Below are positions 55,174 through 64,000 of a DNA stretch of 64,000 nt, one piece after another. Source of the stretch: Sphingopyxis sp. GW247-27LB (lineage in GTDB: Bacteria > Pseudomonadota > Alphaproteobacteria > Sphingomonadales > Sphingomonadaceae). The notes beneath the pieces are model-generated. The model made no database searches and was not told the DNA's origin. It saw only the letters and a list, made by a program, of their open reading frames with translations. How positions within the stretch are numbered: position 1 is the stretch's first letter; the number at the start of each line of letters is the position of its first letter. The position numbers were made by a program, and so were the translations under genes. The stretch is taken from assembly GCF_002277025.1 (NCBI RefSeq), contig NZ_NIWD01000007.1, positions 41,353 through 105,352 of the forward strand. The letters run 5' to 3'.

Positions 55174-57735
55174 ATGATGACTTTGCGCAACCTGCTGTTG
55201 GGCGCCACCATGCTGTGCGCCGCGACGACCTCCGCTTTCGCCTTCGCCCAGGATGCCGCGCCCGCGGACGATGCCGCAGCGCCGGCCGATACCATCGATT
55301 ACGGCAACGACATCATCGTCACCGCGTCGAAGCGGTCGCAGACGTTGCAGGACACGCCGGTCGCCGTTTCGGTGACCTCGGCCGCCGATATCCAGAATTC
55401 GCAGATCCGCGACCTTATCGACCTCCAGAGCTCGGTCCCGAGCCTGCGCGTCGGCCAACTCCAGTCGAGCGCCAACACCAATTTCATCATCCGCGGCTTC
55501 GGTAACGGCGCGAACAACGCGGGGATCGAACCGTCGGTCGGCGTCTTCATCGACGGCGTCTATCGCTCGCGCTCGGCCGCCCAGATCGGCGACCTTCCGA
55601 ATGTCGAGCGTATCGAGGTGCTGCGCGGCCCGCAGTCGACGCTGTTCGGCAAGAACGCCTCGGCGGGCGTGATCAGCATCATCACGCAGAAGCCGCAGTT
55701 CGAATTCGGCGGCTCGCTCGAGGCGAGCTACGGCAATTATGACGCGATCGTCGTCAAGGGCGACATCACCGGCCCGATCAGCGACACGCTCGCCTTCTCG
55801 ATCGGCGGCAACTACAACCGCCGCGACGGCTATGCCCGCGACCTCCACCTCGACCAGGACGTCAACGACCGCAACCGCTGGGGCGTTCGTGGTCAGCTGC
55901 TGTTCGAGCCGAGCGACACGCTGTCGATCCGCCTGATCGGCGATTACGACAAGATCGACGAGAATTGCTGCATCGCGGGCAATGTCGTTGCCGGCCCGAC
56001 GGTGGCGATCACCAACGCGCTGGTTGGCGGCCCGAGCGTCGATGCCAACAACCCCTTCTCCTACGACGTCTACAACAACTTCCTGTCGGAGAACCGGATC
56101 AAGAACTACGGCGGGTCGGCGCAGATCGACTATGATCTCGGCAACATGGCGCTGACCTCGATCACCGCCTATCGCGAGGTGCGCTCCTTCGCCAACCAGG
56201 ATTCGGACTTCACCGCCGCAGACCTCATCGGCCGCAAGAGCGACGACGTCGCGATCAACACCTTCACCCAGGAAGCGCGCCTGACGTCGGACTTCGACGG
56301 CCCGGTCAACTTCCTGCTCGGCGGCTATTATTTCAACGAAAAGATCGACCAGAAGAACCAGCTCTTCTTCGGCGACGATTTCCGCAATTACGGCAATGCG
56401 CTGATCCAGGCGGCGAGCGGCGGGGCGCTGAGCGTGCCGGCGCTCGAAACCTTCCTGGGAACCTTCGACGGGAACCCGGCGCAATATGCGGGCCGTTTCT
56501 TCCGCGCCGGTGACGGCTTCGACGAAGCCTATCGGATGAAGAACACGTCGTGGTCGATCTTCGGCACGGTCGATTTCGAGCTCACCGACCGGCTGACCTT
56601 CACCGCGGGCGCCAACTATACGCAGGACCGCAAGCGCTTCTCGACCGACGTGGTCAGCACCGACACCTTCTCGGCGATCGACCTCGACGCGCCGCAATAT
56701 ACGCCCTTCCGTCAGGCGCTTCTCGTCGGGGCGGGCGTCGATCCGGTCACGGCCGCCTATCTGGCCGCGAACCCGACGATCACATTGCCCGACGGCAGCA
56801 GCGCCAACCCCCTCGCTGGGCTGAAGGATTTCCAGTTCCTGCCGCCCTTCCTCAACGTCCCGAACGCGGTCGAGCCCGGCAAGACGCACGACAAGGATCT
56901 CGCCTGGAGCGCGCGCCTGGCCTATGAACTGACCGACACGGTCAACGTCTATGCGACCTATGCGACGGGCTTCAAGGCGAGCTCGATCAACCTGTCGCGC
57001 GACAGCCGCCCGCTCGCGTCGGACCTCCCCGCGATCGATGCCGCGGGGCTGACCACGCCGAACCTCGTCGGTGGCACGCGCTTCGCGGGGCCGGAGGAAT
57101 CCGAAGTCTATGAAGTCGGGCTCAAGGGCCAGTGGTCGGTCGCGGCGGTCAACCTCGCGGTGTTCAAGCAGTCGATCAAGGGCTTCCAGTCGAACATCTT
57201 CACCGGCACCGGCTTCGCGCTCGCCAACGCCGGCAAGCAGTCGACCTGGGGCGTCGAGTTCGACGGATCGGTGCGACCGGTCGACGGGCTCAACCTGACG
57301 CTCGCCGTGACCTGGCTCGACCCCAAGTATGACAGCTTCACCGGCTCGGCCTTCGGCGATATTTCGGGCACCAAGCCTTCGGGCATCCCCGACCTGTCGG
57401 CGGCGATGGGGGCGACCTATACCGCCGAGGTCGGCGACGGAAACCGCGCGATCTTCCACGTCGACTATCTCTACGAAAGCCCGACGCGCCTGGTCGACGG
57501 CCTGCAGGGTTTCCCCACCGGCTTCTCCGACCAGTTCAAGCGCGAGGTGAACCAGCTCAACGCCTCCTTCACCTTCGCGCTGAACAACGGGCTGGAACTC
57601 GGGGTGTGGGGCCGCAACCTGACCAATGCGCGCTATCTGACGACGATCTTCCCCGCCGTCGCGCAGTCGGGCAGCGTCTCGGGCTACCCCAGCCAGCCGC
57701 GCACCTATGGCGTGACCGGCCGCTTCAAATTCTGA
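55174..57735 (+). CDS. TonB-dependent receptor
   Basis: An 853-residue outer-membrane receptor. It has a signal peptide (about 1-25, ending SAFAFA), a TonB box DIIVTAS (about 46-52), a plug domain with FIIRGFGNGANNAGIEPSVG and VERIEVLRGPQSTLFGKNAS, and a barrel ending in YGVTGRFKF with terminal Phe. It is of the IroN/BtuB-like catabolic receptor class common in sphingomonads; the ligand is unknown. GGAGAG precedes the ATG. It is convergent with another receptor gene. Confidence 0.95.
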   Translation: MMTLRNLLLGATMLCAATTSAFAFAQDAAPADDAAAPADTIDYGNDIIVTASKRSQTLQDTPVAVSVTSAADIQNSQIRDLIDLQSSVPSLRVGQLQSSANTNFIIRGFGNGANNAGIEPSVGVFIDGVYRSRSAAQIGDLPNVERIEVLRGPQSTLFGKNASAGVISIITQKPQFEFGGSLEASYGNYDAIVVKGDITGPISDTLAFSIGGNYNRRDGYARDLHLDQDVNDRNRWGVRGQLLFEPSDTLSIRLIGDYDKIDENCCIAGNVVAGPTVAITNALVGGPSVDANNPFSYDVYNNFLSENRIKNYGGSAQIDYDLGNMALTSITAYREVRSFANQDSDFTAADLIGRKSDDVAINTFTQEARLTSDFDGPVNFLLGGYYFNEKIDQKNQLFFGDDFRNYGNALIQAASGGALSVPALETFLGTFDGNPAQYAGRFFRAGDGFDEAYRMKNTSWSIFGTVDFELTDRLTFTAGANYTQDRKRFSTDVVSTDTFSAIDLDAPQYTPFRQALLVGAGVDPVTAAYLAANPTITLPDGSSANPLAGLKDFQFLPPFLNVPNAVEPGKTHDKDLAWSARLAYELTDTVNVYATYATGFKASSINLSRDSRPLASDLPAIDAAGLTTPNLVGGTRFAGPEESEVYEVGLKGQWSVAAVNLAVFKQSIKGFQSNIFTGTGFALANAGKQSTWGVEFDGSVRPVDGLNLTLAVTWLDPKYDSFTGSAFGDISGTKPSGIPDLSAAMGATYTAEVGDGNRAIFHVDYLYESPTRLVDGLQGFPTGFSDQFKREVNQLNASFTFALNNGLELGVWGRNLTNARYLTTIFPAVAQSGSVSGYPSQPRTYGVTGRFKF

Positions 57736-57781
57736 TCGGGCAGGGCAGGGCGGTCCTTCCGCTCCGCCCGTCTCTCTGGGC

Positions 57782-57827
57782 AAAGAAAAACCCCGGTCCC
57801 TCCATCGAGGGGCCGGGGTCTTTCTTT
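57782..57827. terminator. Bidirectional terminator between two TonB receptors
   Basis: CCCCGGTCCCTC-CATC-GAGGGGCCGGGG (57791-57818) is flanked by AAAGAAAAA on the left and TCTTTCTTT on the right, which extends the stem and supplies a T-tract in both directions. It lies between convergent genes. Confidence 0.9.
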
Positions 57828-57846
57828 GGCCGGTGTCTTCGTCAGA

Positions 57847-60843
<2,997 letters not shown>

Positions 60844-61280
60844 CTATTGCCTCCCTGTTTCGACCCCGCGATGTGCGGGGCCGCCCAACGTCAAATTGTG
60901 GTAAGGGGAAGGGGCATGACCGGGCGCAGCCACGGACACCGGACCTGATCGGTCGGGTGCCGGCATTGATCCCACCTGCCAGCTGTGCTGGTCATCGTCC
61001 TCTCCCACCGGCGTCGGGGAAAAACGCCGGCCTCTCCGGATTACGGCCCGCTTGAGCGGACTCTGTAAGACCCCAAAGGTGCTCCGAGTTGACGAAAGCG
61101 TCAAGTCACTTGTTCATAAGAGCAAAGCACAAGAATATCGCGCGACTCCAAGGGGTAAAAAGGTCCCGATTCCGCAACGTAAACTTGGCCGAAGGCTCGA
61201 AATTCTTGTCGCCGGGCCCTTGCGCAACGCGCCGATTGGCCCGACATGTGCGACATGATAGCAACAGTGAAAGCGGGGTC
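60844..61280. other. 437-bp divergent intergenic, TonB receptor / folE
   Basis: No supported gene. It should hold promoters for both divergent genes. On the + strand AAAAAGGTCCCGATTCCGCA and ACGTAAACT (61158-61185) repeat pieces of the region upstream of the 55174 receptor. Confidence 0.5.
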
Positions 61281-61880
61281 ATGACGCAGGATGTCGAACT
61301 GGGAACGGACGGCAAGGTCGTCGTTCCGGATCATGTCGCGGAGGCGGTCCGGACGCTGATCGAATGGGCCGGCGACGACCCGACGCGCGAGGGACTGCTC
61401 GATACGCCGAAGCGCGTCGCGCGCGCGTGGAAGGAATATTGTCAGGGCTATGGCGAGGACCCCTCGGCCCACCTGTCGCGCACCTTTCAGGAAGTCGGCG
61501 GCTATGACGAGATCGTCCTGCTGCGCGACATTCCGTTCCAGTCGCATTGCGAACATCATATGGCGCCGATCACCGGCAAGGCGTCGATCGCCTATCTGCC
61601 CAAGGACCGCGTCGTCGGCATTTCCAAGCTCGCCCGCGTCCTCAACGGCTTCGCACGGCGGCTGCAGGTGCAGGAGCGACTGACCGCCGAGGTTGCGCAG
61701 TGCATCTGGGAAAATCTGCACCCGCAGGGCGTGGCGGTCGTGATCGACGCGCAGCACGGCTGCATGACGGGCCGCGGTGTCCGCACGCCCGGGGTCGGCA
61801 TGGTCACCAGCCGTCTGCTCGGCTGCTTCCTCGAGGACGAGCGCAGCCGCAAGGAAGTGCTGAGCCTGATGGGCTATTGA
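61281..61880 (+). CDS. folE: GTP cyclohydrolase I
   Basis: A 199-residue zinc enzyme converting GTP to dihydroneopterin triphosphate, the first step of folate synthesis. The zinc and catalytic region reads QSHCEHHMAPITGKASIAYL. QVQERLTAEVAQ and the second zinc Cys in QHGCMTGRGVR are also present. The ATG at 61281 is preferred because upstream in-frame residues have no homology. A strong terminator follows at 61947. Confidence 0.97.
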   Translation: MTQDVELGTDGKVVVPDHVAEAVRTLIEWAGDDPTREGLLDTPKRVARAWKEYCQGYGEDPSAHLSRTFQEVGGYDEIVLLRDIPFQSHCEHHMAPITGKASIAYLPKDRVVGISKLARVLNGFARRLQVQERLTAEVAQCIWENLHPQGVAVVIDAQHGCMTGRGVRTPGVGMVTSRLLGCFLEDERSRKEVLSLMGY

Positions 61881-61946
61881 TCGGCGGGTTGCGGCGGTTA
61901 GCCGCCATTTGCTTCCGGCTGCCCGACCCTCCACCACCCAAATAAA

Positions 61947-61974
61947 AAGGGGCGGCCCCGCGGGGCCGCCCCTT
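61947..61974. terminator. Bidirectional terminator between folE and an outer-membrane protein gene
   Basis: AAGGGGCGGCCCC-GCG-GGGCCGCCCCTT forms a 12-bp stem, flanked by AATAAA on the left and CCTGTTTT on the right. It serves the convergent genes on either side. Confidence 0.88.
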
Positions 61975-62000
61975 CCTGTTTTCGCGTCCGTCCGAACGGA

Positions 62001-62459
62001 TCAGAAGGCGAAGCCGACGCCGACGGCGAAGCTGTCGAAGTCGCTGAAGTTGCCGATGAACTGGTGGCGATACTCGAGCTTGCCGTAGAGGTTGGTGCCC
62101 AGCTTGTGCTCATAGCCGACGCCCGCATAGGGATCGTCGATGTCGCTGAAGGTGTAACCGCCGGCGGCGTAGAGCTTGCCCTTTTCGCCGACCTTGGTGC
62201 CGAAGCGGCCACCGGCCGAGAACTGGACGTCGGCGCCGTCGATCAGCACCTTGTCGCCGGCGACTTCGGCGCCGACGAAGGTCGTCGAACCGAGGTCGAA
62301 GTCATAGCCGGCCGCGACGCCGAGGGTGGCGTCGTCGAGGCCGCTGCCGGTGACGTAACCGCCGCGCACTTCGACCCGGCCTTCGCCGCCTTCGGCAGCC
62401 ATGGCGGGGACAGCAACGACGGCCGAGAGGAGAGCGGCTGCAACTGCGAACTTCTTCAT
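62001..62459 (-). CDS. Small outer-membrane beta-barrel protein
   Basis: A 152-residue protein with a signal peptide (KKFAVAAALLSAVVAVPAMA) and alternating beta-strand pattern such as VEVRGGYVTGSGLDDATLGV, AAGYDFDLGST and YAGVGYEHKLGTNLYGKLEY, ending in VGVGFAF with the terminal Phe of barrel proteins. It resembles the OmpA/opacity-type eight-strand barrels. Role in the envelope not known. Confidence 0.88.
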   Translation of the reverse strand: MKKFAVAAALLSAVVAVPAMAAEGGEGRVEVRGGYVTGSGLDDATLGVAAGYDFDLGSTTFVGAEVAGDKVLIDGADVQFSAGGRFGTKVGEKGKLYAAGGYTFSDIDDPYAGVGYEHKLGTNLYGKLEYRHQFIGNFSDFDSFAVGVGFAF

Positions 62460-62687
62460 TTTCTATTCCTTTTCTCTGATCTGGACCACGCCCTTTGGGT
62501 CGCGGCCCGCGCCCTAGATGGCGTTCGCACCTGTCGCGTCAATGAATGCGCCGTTCAGAATATGACAATTTTCTTACCTGTGTTGTTTTTGCAACACAGC
62601 ATAGGTATGCGCGGTGGCGATCGGGTGCGCCCTTTCGCGAATGCGGGCAGCGGCAGCTCCGGCGGATGTTCGGAACGGGCGCGGGCG

Positions 62688-63926
62688 TCAGCCCAGCGCC
62701 GCCTGCTTTTCTTCGGCGATCCGGTCGAGTTCGGCGCGGGTCGGCTTGGTCGCGGCGCTCTTGAGCTGGCCGCAGGCGGCCATGATGTCGCGCCCGCGCG
62801 GGGTGCGGATCGGGGCCGAGATGCCGGCCTCGAAAATCCGGTTGCTGAAGGCGCGCACGCGCTCGGGCGACGAGCATTCATAGGGCGCGCCGGGCCAGGG
62901 GTTGAAGGGGATCAGGTTGACCTTCGCGGGCAGCTTGTACTGCTTGAGGAGGCGGACGAGCTCGCGCGCATCGGCGTCGCTGTCGTTCTTGTCCTTCAGC
63001 ATCACATATTCGAAGGTGATGCGCCGCGCGTTGTTGGCGCCGGGATAGGCGGCGCAGGCGGCGAGCAGCTCCTCGATGCCATATTTGCGGTTGAGCGGCA
63101 CGATCTCGTCTCGCACCTCTTTGTTCACCGCGTGGAGCGAGACCGCGAGGTTGACGCCGATCTCCTCGCCCGCGCGCGCCATCATCGGGACGACGCCGCT
63201 CGTCGACAGGGTGATGCGCCGCTTCGACAGCGCCAGGCCGTCGCCGTCCATGACGATCTTCAGCGCGCCCTTGACCTCATCGAAATTATAGAGCGGCTCG
63301 CCCATCCCCATCATCACGATGTTGGTGAGCATGCGGCCGTCGGCGGTGTAATGGCCCGCGTCGTCGTCCTCGTCGTCGGCATCGGGGGCCGACGCCATCG
63401 TTCCCTTCGGCCATTCGCCGAGCGCGTCGCGCGCGAGCAACACCTGTCCGACGATCTCGCCCGCGGAGAGGTTGCGGACGAGGCGCATCGTGCCGGTGTG
63501 GCAGAAGCGGCAATTGAGCGTGCAGCCGACCTGGCTCGACACGCACAAGGTTCCCCGGTCGGCGTCGGGGATGAACACCATTTCATATTCCTGGCCGTCG
63601 GCGGCGGCCAGCAGCCATTTGCGCGTGCCGTCGTTCGACACCTGCGCGGTGACGACGGTCGGGCGGCCGACGATGAAGCGCTCGGTCAGCCACGGGCGCA
63701 TCGTCTTGGCGATGTCGGTCATCGCGTCGAATTCGGTGACGCCGCGGTGATAGATCCAGTGCCAAATCTGCTTGCCGCGCAGCTTCGCCGCCTTGGCGTC
63801 GAGCCCGGCCTCTTCGAGCGCGCCGCGAATCCCCTCGCGCGTCAGGCCGACAAGGTCGACGCGATTGCCGCCGCGCAGCGGAACGGTGCCCGTGGTGATC
63901 GGGTCGATATGGCCGGGGATCTGCAT
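62688..63926 (-). CDS. rlmN: 23S rRNA (adenine-2503-C2)-methyltransferase RlmN
   Basis: A 412-residue radical-SAM enzyme that methylates A2503 of 23S rRNA and A37 of some tRNAs. The cluster motif is [12 protein letters not shown] with Cys135, Cys139 and Cys142. [14 protein letters not shown] and the C-terminal Cys in [10 protein letters not shown], used in the methyl-transfer mechanism, are present. The start at 63926 (MQIPGHIDP) is chosen over an earlier in-frame ATG because conservation begins there. Confidence 0.95.
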   Translation of the reverse strand: MQIPGHIDPITTGTVPLRGGNRVDLVGLTREGIRGALEEAGLDAKAAKLRGKQIWHWIYHRGVTEFDAMTDIAKTMRPWLTERFIVGRPTVVTAQVSNDGTRKWLLAAADGQEYEMVFIPDADRGTLCVSSQVGCTLNCRFCHTGTMRLVRNLSAGEIVGQVLLARDALGEWPKGTMASAPDADDEDDDAGHYTADGRMLTNIVMMGMGEPLYNFDEVKGALKIVMDGDGLALSKRRITLSTSGVVPMMARAGEEIGVNLAVSLHAVNKEVRDEIVPLNRKYGIEELLAACAAYPGANNARRITFEYVMLKDKNDSDADARELVRLLKQYKLPAKVNLIPFNPWPGAPYECSSPERVRAFSNRIFEAGISAPIRTPRGRDIMAACGQLKSAATKPTRAELDRIAEEKQAALG

Positions 63927-63972
63927 GATGCGCGCGCATATAGGGGGGAAGGAGGAAAAGCGCAATCTCAAG

Positions 63973-64000
63973 CCCCTCCCCTTTAGGGGAGGGGTTGGGG
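63973..64000. repeat. GC-rich palindrome at window edge
   Basis: CCCCTCCCC-TTTA-GGGGAGGGG is a hairpin like the short ctcccc-type dispersed repeats of sphingomonads. It runs to the window end and is incomplete. Confidence 0.6.

Overview
The window looks like chromosomal DNA from a sphingomonad alphaproteobacterium, probably Sphingopyxis or a close relative. This is inferred from the high-GC codon bias, the large TonB-dependent receptors, the separation of sucC from sucD with etfBA beside it, and the M56/BlaI and metallophosphatase-glycosyltransferase pairs. No rRNA, intact tRNA, CRISPR array, prophage or plasmid replication gene was recognised.

Left part, about 1-11,400, is accessory DNA. 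It has visibly lower GC and contains broken genes and insertion-sequence debris. A + strand operon (1-6,386) encodes the 3' end of a cis-dihydrodiol dehydrogenase-like SDR, a FAH-family hydrolase, and the reductase, alpha and beta parts of a Rieske ring hydroxylase of the salicylate 5-hydroxylase type. It also encodes gentisate 1,2-dioxygenase, fumarylpyruvate hydrolase and a zeta-class maleylpyruvate isomerase. Together these would convert salicylate (or a relative) through gentisate, maleylpyruvate and fumarylpyruvate to fumarate and pyruvate. Remnants of IS66, IS3 and IS110 family elements follow. A - strand operon (10,617-7,521) then encodes a GntR/FCD regulator, an HMG-CoA lyase-like enzyme, a class III CoA-transferase and an isochorismatase-like gene whose 3' end has been lost at the IS110 remnant. 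A MarR fragment and an 18-bp tRNA-3'-end-like sequence near 11,350 suggest the border of an integrated island.

From 11,500 to 19,500 lies a complete potassium uptake cluster: a small membrane peptide, kdpF, kdpA, kdpB, kdpC, and the two-component pair kdpD/kdpE, with tight overlaps. Two small membrane-protein genes follow. From 20,000 to 33,700 come guaA, a TonB receptor with a Gly/Pro/Arg-rich insert, an overlapping metallophosphatase-glycosyltransferase pair, an aldehyde dehydrogenase, an acetolactate-synthase-like enzyme, a long-chain acyl-CoA ligase and a PabB-PabC fusion.

From 33,800 to 47,450 there are an aspartate aminotransferase, exported MsrA, a class A beta-lactamase-like lipoprotein, sucC, etfB/etfA, a JmjC/cupin protein coupled to an enoyl-CoA hydratase, two tandem exported TonB-C-domain proteins, a phosphotransferase and an acyl-CoA dehydrogenase. 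From 47,900 to 54,330 come a BlaI/M56 regulatory pair with a BlaI-type operator, an MBL hydrolase chain with overlapping genes, and nadA. From 54,400 to the end there are a possible structured RNA, two convergent TonB receptors sharing a strong terminator, folE, a small outer-membrane protein and rlmN.

I did not find a clear unknown defence or mobile system. The strongest unexplained items are the hairpin-rich noncoding block at 54,480-54,940, the ring-hydroxylase reductase lacking standard flavin/NAD motifs, and the CoA-transferase/lyase operon cut by IS110 next to the gentisate cluster.
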